From an uncultured Verrucomicrobiales bacterium (GTDB taxonomy: Bacteria > Verrucomicrobiota > Verrucomicrobiia > Verrucomicrobiales > DEV007), in NCBI GenBank assembly GCA_937922595.1, contig CALAIY010000005.1, positions 1 to 52,081 on the forward strand: 52,081 bases of DNA. Direction: 5' to 3'. The notes below the pieces were generated by a model that was not told the DNA's origin, did not search any database, and saw only the letters and a program-made list of their open reading frames with translations. Every line of letters begins with the position of its first letter. The stretch's first letter is position 1. Below, piece by piece: positions 1 to 7,864 of this stretch. Both the position numbers and the translations under genes were made by a program.

Positions 1-1506
1 GGAGACGGCGACAGCCCCGCCCCCCCCGCCACACGCCTCCAAGGCCGCAATCACGACTGGGACCACTTCTTCGCCCGCGACATCCTCTCCATGCCCGACA
101 AGTGGGAATACCCCTGGTTCGCCGCCTGGGACACCGCATTCCACATGGTTCCCTTCGCCAAAATCGACCCCGAATTCGCGAAAAACCAACTCCTCCTCTT
201 CCTCCGCGAATGGTACATGCACCCCAACGGCCAACTCCCCGCCTACGAATGGAACTTCTCCGACGTAAACCCACCCGTCCACGCCTGGGCCGTCTGGCGC
301 GTCTACAAAATCTCCGCCAAAAAAGGCCAGCGCGACCTCCTCTTCCTCGAACGCGCCTTCCAAAAACTCCTCCTCAACTTCAACTGGTGGGTAAACCGCA
401 AAGACATCGACGGACGCCACATCTTCGGCGGAGGCTTCCTCGGCCTCGATAACATCGGCGTCTTCGACCGCTCCCACGCCCTCCCCGAAGGCGGCCACCT
501 CCACCAAGCCGACGGCACCGCATGGATGGGCTTCTACTGCCTCACCATGCTCTCCATCGCCCTCGAACTCGCCCTCGAGCGCCCCGCCTACGAAGACATC
601 GCCAGCAAATTCTTCGAACACTTCATCCAAATCGCAGACGCCATCAACGACGTCGGCGGCACCGGCCTTTGGGACCAAGAAGACGGATTCTACTACGACC
701 AACTCATCGTAGACGGAGCCCACCCCATCCCCATGAAAATCCGATCACTCGTCGGCCTCCTCCCCATGTGCGCCGTCACCGTCATCAAAGAAAAAACCAT
801 CGAAGCCCTCCCCAACTTCAAAAAACGCATGGAATGGTTCCTCGAAAACCGTCCCGAACTCGCCCGCTACGTCAGCTACGTAGACAACCCAGACGGCTCC
901 CGCAAAGGCCACCGCCTCCTCGCCCTCCCCTCAAAGGATCGCCTCCTCAAATGCGTCACCCGCCTCCTCGACCCCAGCGAATTTCTCTCCCCCCACGGCA
1001 TCCGCTCCCTCAGTAAAGCCCACGAAAAAGAACCCTTCATCTTCAAACACGGCAAAGAACGCCACGAAGTCCCCTACACCCCCGGCGAATCCACCACCGC
1101 CATGTTCGGAGGCAACTCCAACTGGCGCGGCCCCATCTGGTTCCCCATAAACTACCTCATCATCGAAGCCCTCCAAAGCTACGCCTACTTCTACAAAGAC
1201 TCCATCAAGATCCCCGCCAGCTACTCACCCCACCAAGAAATCACCTTCCAAGAAGCCGCCAAAGAAATAAGCAACCGCCTCATCAGCCTCTTCACCCCCG
1301 ATCAACAAACCGGCATCCGCCCCTGCTTCGGCACCTCCCCAGCAGCCGCCCCCTACACCCAAGACCCCGCCTGGAAAGACCTCCTCCTCTTCCACGAATA
1401 CTTCCACGGCGAAACCGGCGAAGGCCTAGGAGCCAGCCACCAAACCGGCTGGACCGCCCTAGTCATCCGCCTAGTAAGAGAACGCGCCGGCCAAATCGGC
1501 GATTAA
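1..1506 (+). CDS. MGH1/GH63-like glucosidase, 3' part (5' end outside window)
   Basis: The reading frame is open from base 1, so this is the C-terminal ~500 residues of a larger protein; the ATG at 91 is internal. The sequence matches the bacterial 'glucosidase' family with an (alpha/alpha)6 MGH1-like domain related to GH63. Recognisable blocks are HDWDHFFARDIL, WEYPWFAAWDTAFH, LPAYEWNFSDVNPPVHAW, GGNSNWRGPIWFP and, near the end, FHGETGEGLGASHQTGWT. The family is usually about 870-900 residues, so a little over half is present. It presumably hydrolyses or remodels glucosides in the cytoplasm; the exact substrate cannot be read from the sequence. Codon use is strongly C-ending, in contrast to the genes just downstream. 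Confidence 0.85.
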   Translation, partial: GDGDSPAPPATRLQGRNHDWDHFFARDILSMPDKWEYPWFAAWDTAFHMVPFAKIDPEFAKNQLLLFLREWYMHPNGQLPAYEWNFSDVNPPVHAWAVWRVYKISAKKGQRDLLFLERAFQKLLLNFNWWVNRKDIDGRHIFGGGFLGLDNIGVFDRSHALPEGGHLHQADGTAWMGFYCLTMLSIALELALERPAYEDIASKFFEHFIQIADAINDVGGTGLWDQEDGFYYDQLIVDGAHPIPMKIRSLVGLLPMCAVTVIKEKTIEALPNFKKRMEWFLENRPELARYVSYVDNPDGSRKGHRLLALPSKDRLLKCVTRLLDPSEFLSPHGIRSLSKAHEKEPFIFKHGKERHEVPYTPGESTTAMFGGNSNWRGPIWFPINYLIIEALQSYAYFYKDSIKIPASYSPHQEITFQEAAKEISNRLISLFTPDQQTGIRPCFGTSPAAAPYTQDPAWKDLLLFHEYFHGETGEGLGASHQTGWTALVIRLVRERAGQIGD

Positions 1507-2006
1507 TTCAAATTCCGATAAGCCTGAAATCCGCAGATCTCGGAGGCATCTTTGTCGGTGTGATTTGGAGCCATGCTCGCCAGAGTTCATACGGAAGGAG
1601 AGCCTTAGAAGCCGCTATCGAGGATGATGTTGATGGCCTCGAAGACGGGAGTTACCTTGGGTGCGGTGGTGTTTTGCATTCCAGATCGATTATTTAGCTT
1701 GAAGTTCAGAGGTTTCCTGAGGTGCCCTTACAGGCAAAATGTTGCTCGGTTACAAATATTGTTGACATTTCTCTCCAGAAAAGCCTAATATCGAGGAGCG
1801 AAGCGCCTCACAAACCCCTTCAATTGGCGCTCTACTATGAAAGGACAAAAAATAGCCCACTTGGATTCCTTATTTCAAGCTTTAAGCAAGATGCTTCCGT
1901 GTGCAAATAGCTCACCCAATGCGTTTGAGTGCCCAGCGTGAAGCCCCGAGAGCTTCTCGGTTGTGAGCGCTAATACTTTGTAAATTTCATTTTACTCGTC
2001 ACCATT
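1507..2006. other. 500-bp stretch without a supported gene
   Basis: Between the glucosidase stop and the next gene I see no convincing gene. A 62-codon open frame at 1722-1910 (+) has no recognisable motif. On the minus strand, 1508-1679 holds a short open frame from an ATG at 1679 that soon stops, with a second open frame in another phase running to a stop at 1508; together they could be a frameshifted remnant, but I recognise no family. Base composition becomes more AT-rich from here to about 5700. Confidence 0.5.
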
Positions 2007-3137
2007 ATGTTTGAGCTTTTAAAGCCTTTGCCAGTTATTGGCTTCTTCGCTTTTATCGGGAGCCTTTTCTTTGCTTTTGTAGAATTGAAGGAATCTCGGG
2101 AGATTCCTGTAGCTGTAGTCGCGGTTTCACAATCGGATGAAGTAGCTACAGTTACCCAGAAATTAATTTTATCAAGCGAAAATTTACAGCCTTCACGCAT
2201 CGCACAGATGACGCGTCCGCAAATTTTGAGTTTAATTACAGATCTGGAGACCTCGCTTACGGGAACTGCCAGTGAACAGGCTAAATTGTTAAGTGGCATA
2301 CTCGAAAGCGTGGCTAAAGAGAATCCTCGAAATGCGCTAATTCTGGCTGGAGCGTTTTATACTTTGCCAGAGATTCCAATTCTTGAGCGTTCGATTTTCG
2401 CTTCGTGGGCGAAGCATGATACCAGTAGTGTATTAGATTACCTTGGTAGTGAAGCCACACCTGGGCGTGCTCATCATATTGCCATATCCGCATCGCTGTT
2501 CCAGAACGAAGAACGCGCTAAGTTATCTGAGTTTCTTGATTGGGCTTCAATACATAGCGCTGCTAAAAATAATGAATTCCCGGCGGACAATCGAAGCCAG
2601 AGTCTTTTCGCGGATGTTGCTAATATGGTGGGAACTTTTGTGACCGAGGAGACGCTTGAGGAAGTTGTCGGATTTCTAGGAAAACACGTTCACAACCCGA
2701 GTGCGGCAGCGAGTCTATCAAACCTTCTTGAGTCCACTCTGATCAAGCGCCCACAAACTGCTGACGCTTGGATAAGTTGGCTGCAACAGTTTCCACCTAG
2801 CAGTGGTGATATAAACACGATGCTTACGGTGGCGGCTATCGGAGGCCTGACTAAGCATGCTCCAGATCGAGCTGCGGAACTCCTCTCTTCCCCGGAGTTT
2901 CTTAACAGTCAGTACCAAGCCTCTTCCCCTGATGAGACTCCGGAGCAACGCGAGATAAACAAGAATGAATTCTTTGATCAGCTACTAGATAGGTATATTC
3001 AATATGACATTCAATATGATCCCGAAGGCGCGCTTGAAAGCGCAAAAGCTTTCCATGATAGTGCGCGGCGTGAAGCGGCTGAGGCCTGGGCTCATGAAAT
3101 CATCAAGAGTGCATCTTTGGAGAAAGAACTAGAATAA
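2007..3137 (+). CDS. Membrane-anchored solenoid-like hypothetical protein
   Basis: 376 residues. An N-terminal hydrophobic segment (about residues 9-26) is a signal anchor or signal peptide, followed by a helical body. The pattern FASWAKHDTSSVLDYL (around residues 129-145) resembles the WAKTDPDAAMEWI repeat of the protein at 36270, so the two look like distant members of the alpha-solenoid family common in Verrucomicrobiota; this link is by eye. No catalytic motif is seen. Codon use is mixed and T/A-ending, unlike the C-ending host genes, and the gene sits in the AT-richer islet. Its TAA overlaps the ATG of the next gene (TAATG), suggesting translational coupling. Function unknown; perhaps scaffolding at the envelope. 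Confidence 0.75.
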   Translation: MFELLKPLPVIGFFAFIGSLFFAFVELKESREIPVAVVAVSQSDEVATVTQKLILSSENLQPSRIAQMTRPQILSLITDLETSLTGTASEQAKLLSGILESVAKENPRNALILAGAFYTLPEIPILERSIFASWAKHDTSSVLDYLGSEATPGRAHHIAISASLFQNEERAKLSEFLDWASIHSAAKNNEFPADNRSQSLFADVANMVGTFVTEETLEEVVGFLGKHVHNPSAAASLSNLLESTLIKRPQTADAWISWLQQFPPSSGDINTMLTVAAIGGLTKHAPDRAAELLSSPEFLNSQYQASSPDETPEQREINKNEFFDQLLDRYIQYDIQYDPEGALESAKAFHDSARREAAEAWAHEIIKSASLEKELE

Positions 3138-3973
3138 TGAAAAATAGAGCAAACATTATTGGAGGTAGTCTACTTTTTTTGGCGGTGGCAATTATTATTT
3201 TCGCGAAGAAGGGGGACGATCCAGTGAAAGTGGATGCACTGAAGTCGCCGACTACTGTGGCAACGAGTTTCGATCATTCGGAATCGCCAAAATCTGTGCT
3301 TCGAGAATCTGAGGCATCCAAAAGTGCTGCGGTTGAAATTGCTTCGGAGTCTTCGCTTTCGAATAAACCCTCTAGTTACTATTGGGAAATGAAGCCCCGC
3401 CCTTACGACATTGCCTATCGGAGCGATAGTTTTGAGTGGACCGCGGTAGACGGTAAGTCTCCTGATGTGATGCGGCAGCTAGCGACTAATCCGTCAAATC
3501 TCAATCAGCTCGAAGATGAGAACGAATGGGTTAAAAAGCGCCAGTTGATCTATCTTCCAGAGGGGCGCCTAGTGAAGGCTGAGAATATATTTAATGGAGT
3601 GGATGAATCCTTTATGCTTCCAGGATTTGATGGTAAGGAGTTTGAGGTCGAAGTTGGCGCGGTAACAGTTTACGAGGACGAGGATGTTGAAGAATTCGAG
3701 GGAACCTTCCATTTTTGGTCTAAAGATAATCCGAATATTGAGGGTGACGCTTCCCTCGTTGGTGATGTATGGTCAATTGGATACAAAGATAAAGAAGCAA
3801 CCGTTTATCAACAAATTATATCTCGTCGCAATGGTGAGCTAATTCTCACTCAATTTGATATCGAGCTGGAAAATCGAGCACTTCTAGATTCGGAAGGCAT
3901 CACTAATATGAAAGCGCTGCCCCTTGATGACGTGGGTATTGAGAGCGATGATGCCATGGAATCTTCCCAATAA
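3137..3973 (+). CDS. Hypothetical protein with N-terminal membrane anchor
   Basis: 278 residues. A single hydrophobic helix at about residues 7-22 (IIGGSLLFLAVAIIIFA) is followed by a Ser/Lys/Glu-rich linker to about residue 75, then an acidic globular region with several aromatic residues and a stretch of Asp/Glu (around 185-195). I do not recognise the family. The start overlaps the stop of the preceding gene by one base, so the two are probably made together, and the secreted protease follows 62 bp downstream. The arrangement suggests envelope or extracellular proteins produced together, but no function can be assigned. Confidence 0.7.
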   Translation: MKNRANIIGGSLLFLAVAIIIFAKKGDDPVKVDALKSPTTVATSFDHSESPKSVLRESEASKSAAVEIASESSLSNKPSSYYWEMKPRPYDIAYRSDSFEWTAVDGKSPDVMRQLATNPSNLNQLEDENEWVKKRQLIYLPEGRLVKAENIFNGVDESFMLPGFDGKEFEVEVGAVTVYEDEDVEEFEGTFHFWSKDNPNIEGDASLVGDVWSIGYKDKEATVYQQIISRRNGELILTQFDIELENRALLDSEGITNMKALPLDDVGIESDDAMESSQ

Positions 3974-3978
3974 ATTTC

Positions 3979-3995
3979 CCGATAAATAATATCGG
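3979..3995 (+). other. Short hairpin between hypothetical gene and protease gene
   Basis: A perfect 6-bp stem, CCGATA with TATCGG, closes a 5-nt AATAA loop. It is followed by A residues rather than T residues, so it does not look like a classical intrinsic terminator on the plus strand. It could be a leader hairpin of the protease mRNA. Confidence 0.3.
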
Positions 3996-4035
3996 AAAAA
4001 CAAAACCCAAAAATGACACCCAAAAATTAAACCCT

Positions 4036-4758
4036 ATGAAATTAAATAAAAGCACAACACTATTAACACTCTCCCTTGCAGCGCTCACTTCGCTCTCCTC
4101 CGTGGAAACGAGTGAGGCTCAAAGCGCTCAAATTGGAGTTATGTATACGGCAGCCGCGAGAGACCGCAATGGTGGCAATAAGCAAATTCGCGCTCGACTC
4201 AATCAACGAATCGCTATAACAAATCGCTCAAGTCGACGCTCAAAGACAAACTTTAGTCTTCGTCGGGTAGCGCTGCGTTTGATCAGCTACAAAGAGGGAG
4301 GTCTCACTCTCTTGGGTAACTTGAATGATCTAACTGGCGGAGGGAATAGTGATAACGAGAAAATTCCACGCAATGAGGCAGTGAAATTAGAAACACAAAG
4401 GAAGGCTGATCTGGTGATGCTAATCACAACGGAAACAGGTGGAGGCGGTACTTCTGGTGCTGTAGGCTGGGCACCTCAGCCAGGATTTTACTCAGCAATC
4501 AACGCCAACCAACTTCTAAACCAGGCGATTCCGCATGAGTTAGGTCATAATTACAATGCAGAGCATGAGAAGGGTCATACTGTTTCCACGTCAAGCGGTT
4601 CGTTCGTGACGCTCATGTGGCCTTCTTTGGCATCTAATTGGATACAAAACTATTCAAACCCAAATGTGCGGTACAAGCGTACCCCCACTGGAACAGCTTC
4701 GTTGAACAATTCCACGGCAATACGTGCCCGAGCTGCGACGAACGCAAACCGCTTTTAA
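4036..4758 (+). CDS. Secreted metzincin-type zinc metalloprotease
   Basis: 240 residues. An N-terminal signal peptide (positive start, hydrophobic stretch about residues 9-20, small residues before residue 29) indicates export. The zinc-binding motif HELGHNYNAEH at about 167-177 fits the metzincin pattern HExxHxxGxxH with Asn in place of the usual Gly, and Met194 in FVTLMWPS is in place to form the Met-turn. This resembles reprolysin-like (M12B) or peptidyl-Asp (M72) endopeptidases, though the protein is short and no propeptide is obvious. Some basic runs (residues 64-78) could be processing sites. It ends the three-gene AT-rich group and is followed by a good terminator. Substrate unknown; general proteolysis outside the cell is the default inference. 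Confidence 0.8.
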   Translation: MKLNKSTTLLTLSLAALTSLSSVETSEAQSAQIGVMYTAAARDRNGGNKQIRARLNQRIAITNRSSRRSKTNFSLRRVALRLISYKEGGLTLLGNLNDLTGGGNSDNEKIPRNEAVKLETQRKADLVMLITTETGGGGTSGAVGWAPQPGFYSAINANQLLNQAIPHELGHNYNAEHEKGHTVSTSSGSFVTLMWPSLASNWIQNYSNPNVRYKRTPTGTASLNNSTAIRARAATNANRF

Positions 4759-5123
4759 GATGCTTCGGATATAGTAAACTATACTCAATGGCGCTGATCT
4801 TCCTCTTCTGGGGAAGGTCAGCGTTTTCGTTTCCACACCTAACATCACGCTGCGCGATAAAAATAGACCACCTAATTTACTGAGTATCAGTAAAATTTTC
4901 AGGAAAAGCGGCGCATACTCAATCATAACTACCCCAACTTAAGGCTTTTGTGGGCTGTGAATTGAGCAAGTTATTTTAGAGCGACTCCTAAACTTACTAC
5001 GGCACCGAACAGTCCACTAAACCATTCTCGCTACTGAAAATTTTTCCGGAACCAGGAATGAAAGCTGCTCCCATAGTAGCCCAGAATTTTTTCCAAAACT
5101 GCAAGTGTAAGTGAGGGGCAGCA
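4759..5123. other. 365-bp intergenic stretch: terminator, then no clear gene
   Basis: Holds the terminator at 4792-4830, a small palindrome ATAGTAAACTAT at 4771-4782, and AT-rich sequence with no supported gene. The last part (about 5040-5123) may be decayed upstream sequence of the transposase remnant. Confidence 0.45.
4792..4830 (+). terminator. Rho-independent terminator after the metalloprotease gene
   Basis: Arms CGCTGATCTTCC (4792-4803) and GGAAGGTCAGCG (4812-4823) pair over 12 positions with one G-T pair, closing an 8-nt loop, and are followed by TTTTCGTTT. This closes the protease gene and probably the whole three-gene group. Confidence 0.8.
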
Positions 5124-5662
5124 ATGGAGGATGTGTTGGAAACCTACGGGTCTGGCAATCGATCCAGCCCGCCCGCTCATCTAGCCTCGACGAATTTCAG
5201 TAAGCCGCTCGTCTCGGAAGCTGCAGCACCTCTACCCGCACGACCGGCGACTGAAGAGAGCAACCGCAGTGAGGCCGAGAAAAAGAATCCGAAATATATA
5301 AGAGAAGGAAGCCCGAGCGCTTTTATGATCACCGCTCCCCACCTCGGGCTGCAGCAGGTCTTTGTAGGGGATAAAGGGAAGCGCACGCCAAGGCATTCGA
5401 ACCGGAAAAGGCGAGGCGATTAGCAGTGAAGATCGAATGGCACTACACGCCCAAACACGATAGCTGGCTAAACATAGCAGAATGCAAAATATCGATATTA
5501 GCAAAAGCGGCGCTGGGAGGGAGAATCCCCAGCCTCGAAAAATTCAAGATAGCAGTGGCAAGCGATAGCAAGCACGGCAACCTAGATCCGCGTCCGGTGA
5601 AGTGGCTGTTTAGAACAGAAGATGCTCGAAAGAGACTCGCTCATTTATACCCGACGCTATAG
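5124..5662 (+). pseudogene. IS630-family transposase remnant (frameshifted, internally deleted)
   Basis: Two pieces of an IS630-family DDE transposase lie in different frames. The first (from 5124, frame 3) starts MEDVLETY and carries LVSEAAAPLPARP and, later, SAFMITAPHLGL, matching the middle of these transposases but without a clean first DDE stretch. The second (frame 2, entered by about 5393) reads AFEPEKARRLAVKIEWHYTP then KHDSWLNIAE and ends RTEDARKRLAHLYP, the typical C terminus with the last catalytic Glu. The stretch normally lying between KRT and the AFEPE block is missing. A stop lies four codons before 5124, so no intact N terminus exists. It cannot produce an active enzyme and marks past mobile-element activity at the edge of the AT-rich islet. 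Terminal repeats were not found with certainty. Confidence 0.8.
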
Positions 5663-5741
5663 CGCGGTCAGACCACTAGCGCGATCGATATAAAATCACC
5701 TTCGCCATCACGGCGCTTCTTCCCCCTTTCCCAAATACACC

Positions 5742-6512
5742 ATGAGCCTTTTCCAGAAAGACATCCCCGCCCCTGAAGACGTTGCTGCTGTGCCAGCTAC
5801 TGCCGAAACAACTGCCTCCGGACTCGCATCGCGCGTGCTTACCGCAGGCACTGGCACCGAGCACCCCGCCGCTGCGGATACTGTGAACGTGCACTACTCG
5901 GGCTGGATGCTGGACGGCAAGATGTTTGATTCCTCGGTCTCTCGTGGCGAGCCAATCAGCTTCCCGCTCAATGGTGTGATTCCTGGTTGGACCGAAGGGG
6001 TGCAGCTCATGGTGGAGGGCGAGAAGCGCCGCTTCTGGATCCCCGCCGACCTCGCCTACGGCGAAAACCCCGGTGGTGGCCGCCCGGGTGGTATGCTCGT
6101 GTTCGACGTCGAGCTCCTCGATATCAAGAAAGCTCCCGAGCCTCCGAAGACTCCGGAAGACGTCGCCGCTGTGCCGGAGAGCGCGGAGAAGACCGCCTCG
6201 GGACTCGCCTCGCGCGTGCTCGCCAAGGGTACCGGCACGAAACATCCAGCGGCTTCGGATGTGGTAAACGTCCACTACTCCGGATGGATGCTGGATGGCT
6301 CGCTCTTCGATAGCTCCGTCGCGCGCGGCGAGCCGATCAGTTTCCCGCTCAATCAAGTCATCTCAGGCTGGACCGAAGGGGTGCAGCTCATGGTAGAGGG
6401 AGAGAAGCGCCGCTTCTGGATCCCCGCCGACCTCGCCTACGGCGAAAACCCTGGCGGCGGCCGTCCGGGCGGTATGCTCGTATTCGACGTCGAGCTCCTC
6501 GAGATCGAGTAG
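5742..6512 (+). CDS. FKBP-type peptidyl-prolyl isomerase with two tandem FKBP domains
   Basis: 256 residues made of two FKBP domains, about residues 25-125 and 152-254, joined by a Pro-rich linker (PEPPKTPEDVAAVP). Each has VNVHYSGWMLDG, FDSS, GWTEGVQLMVEGEKRRFWIP, LAYGENPGGG and MLVFDVELL, that is, the Tyr, Asp, Trp, second Tyr and Phe of the active pocket. It should catalyse cis-trans isomerisation of prolyl bonds during folding. No signal peptide is seen, so it is probably cytoplasmic. The repeats are offset by exactly 381 bases (127 residues), and their 3' halves are nearly identical at DNA level, which points to recent duplication or gene conversion. Convergent with fabD. Confidence 0.92.
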   Translation: MSLFQKDIPAPEDVAAVPATAETTASGLASRVLTAGTGTEHPAAADTVNVHYSGWMLDGKMFDSSVSRGEPISFPLNGVIPGWTEGVQLMVEGEKRRFWIPADLAYGENPGGGRPGGMLVFDVELLDIKKAPEPPKTPEDVAAVPESAEKTASGLASRVLAKGTGTKHPAASDVVNVHYSGWMLDGSLFDSSVARGEPISFPLNQVISGWTEGVQLMVEGEKRRFWIPADLAYGENPGGGRPGGMLVFDVELLEIE

Positions 6513-6561
6513 CCCGATCTCAAAGAGAGATTCAGAAAACTAGGACGAAGGAAGATCCATA

Positions 6562-6666
6562 CTGAGGTACGTTCGCAGATATTGGATATTCCTCGTCCTC
6601 GTTGTGGTTTGCCTCACCGGATTCTTCACGACAGGAGATGAGGTTCATAAAATGATGGCTTCGTAA
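6562..6666 (+). CDS. Possible 34-residue single-pass membrane peptide (CTG start)
   Basis: A short frame starting at CTG and ending TAA reads LRYVRRYWIFLVLVVVCLTG and then FFTTGDEVHKMMAS. It has the layout of a small membrane protein: basic N terminus, about 17 hydrophobic residues, polar tail. GAAGGAAG lies just upstream, one of the few purine-rich tracts near a possible start in this window. There is no ATG or GTG start in frame before the hydrophobic part. It fills the gap between two convergent genes, so the reading could be chance. Confidence 0.25.
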   Translation: MRYVRRYWIFLVLVVVCLTGFFTTGDEVHKMMAS

Positions 6667-6696
6667 TCAACATGCCATTTTCCGAGCGCGAAGCTG

Positions 6697-7626
6697 CTAG
6701 GCGAGCTTTTGTGCGGCGGCTTCGATTTCTTCAAGGGTTCCGCATCGGATGACTTCGGTGCCTTTGCGGATGCGATTCATGAGGCCGGCGAGGACGCCGC
6801 CGGGGCCGAGTTCGAGGAAGGTGGTGTGGCCTTCTTCTAGGAGGCGCTCGATGGATTCTACCCAGCGGACGGAGCCGGTGACTTGTTGGGCGAGGGCGTT
6901 TTTAATGGCGGCTTCGCCTTGCTCGACGGTGGCGCTGTAATTTGCGACGACGGGGAGGGATGGGGTGGCGAAGGAGGCTTGCGCAAGCACGCTGAGGAGC
7001 TTTTCCTGGGCGGGTGCCATGAGGGAGGAGTGGTAGGCGCCGGCGACGGGGAGCTTTTTGGCCATGCGGCAGCCGGCGGCTTTGGCTCCGGCGACGACTT
7101 TATCGATTCCTTCGACGCTGCCAGAGAGGACGATTTGGCCGGGGGAATTGAGGTTTGCGACGTCGACGCCGGATTCTTTGGCGAGTCCCCTCACCTGTTC
7201 TTCGGTGCCGCCGATTACGGCTGCCATGGTGCCGGGGTTTGCCTGGCAGGCTTCTTCCATGAATTTTCCGCGCTGGTGGACGATTTTTAGGCCGTCGGCA
7301 AATCCGAAGGTGCCGGCGGCGGCGTGGGCGGTGAATTCACCGAGGGAGAGCCCGGCGGCGGCGACTGGGGTGAGGTCCGGGATTTTTTCCTGGAGCACTT
7401 TGAGGCACATGAGGCCGTGGATATAGAGTGCGGGCTGGCAGCGTGAGGTGCGGGTGAGCTGGTCTTCGGGGCCGTTGGCCATGACGTCTGCTGGGGAGAA
7501 GTCGAGAATTCCGGCGGCGTCATCGAGCAGGCTGGCTGCGGCTGGTGATGCGGCTTTGAGATCTGAGCCCATGCCTACTTTTTGGGCACCTTGACCGGAG
7601 AAGAGGAGGACGACGCGTTTGCTCAT
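6697..7626 (-). CDS. fabD: Malonyl-CoA:ACP transacylase
   Basis: 309 residues, the usual length. It transfers malonyl from CoA to the acyl carrier protein for fatty acid chain extension. The N-terminal GQGAQ (about 11-15), the nucleophile motif GLSLGEF with Ser94, and His199 in GAYHSSLM form the expected catalytic set (compare Ser92/His201 in E. coli FabD). The gene stands alone here, without fabH, fabG or acpP neighbours. Divergent from the acyl desaturase, with about 240 bp between the two starts that contains a palindromic operator-like site. Start chosen at the ATG giving MSKRVVLLFSGQGAQ. Confidence 0.95.
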   Translation of the reverse strand: MSKRVVLLFSGQGAQKVGMGSDLKAASPAAASLLDDAAGILDFSPADVMANGPEDQLTRTSRCQPALYIHGLMCLKVLQEKIPDLTPVAAAGLSLGEFTAHAAAGTFGFADGLKIVHQRGKFMEEACQANPGTMAAVIGGTEEQVRGLAKESGVDVANLNSPGQIVLSGSVEGIDKVVAGAKAAGCRMAKKLPVAGAYHSSLMAPAQEKLLSVLAQASFATPSLPVVANYSATVEQGEAAIKNALAQQVTGSVRWVESIERLLEEGHTTFLELGPGGVLAGLMNRIRKGTEVIRCGTLEEIEAAAQKLA

Positions 7627-7750
7627 GATGAATTTTATTGAAAAAAGAATGATCGATTGTGGGAGATCGCACGTTCTATTGCGACCGGCCCCTGTGTAAT
7701 TACGGGGTTTGTCCTTTTAGCAGCAGGGCAGTTTACCGTCCAGGTCAACA

Positions 7751-7766
7751 TTTCACACATGTGAAA
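7751..7766. promoter_or_regulatory. Palindromic operator-like site between fabD and the desaturase
   Basis: TTTCACACATGTGAAA is a perfect 7-bp inverted repeat around a 2-bp centre. It lies about 125 bp upstream of fabD and 100 bp upstream of the desaturase, two divergent fatty-acid genes, so a lipid-responsive regulator is a reasonable guess. The binding protein is unknown. Confidence 0.4.
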
Positions 7767-7864
7767 GATCAGGTTGCGCCTGCCGCTTGCAAAAGCGAGC
7801 AATTTGCTGCCCATTTCCATCCCCCGCTCCAAGTGCGGGTTCCTCTATCCCCTGATTTTTATAG

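Noticed and set aside
1508..1679. Two short minus-strand frames that together look like a frameshifted gene end
   Set aside because: Too short and no recognised family; kept only as a remark on the gap.
1722..1910. 62-codon plus-strand frame
   Set aside because: No start context, no motif, and in a gene-poor AT-rich gap.
5676..6356. 226-codon open frame on the minus strand opposite the FKBP gene
   Set aside because: It mirrors the repeat structure of the FKBP gene and has no family resemblance; a shadow frame from codon bias.
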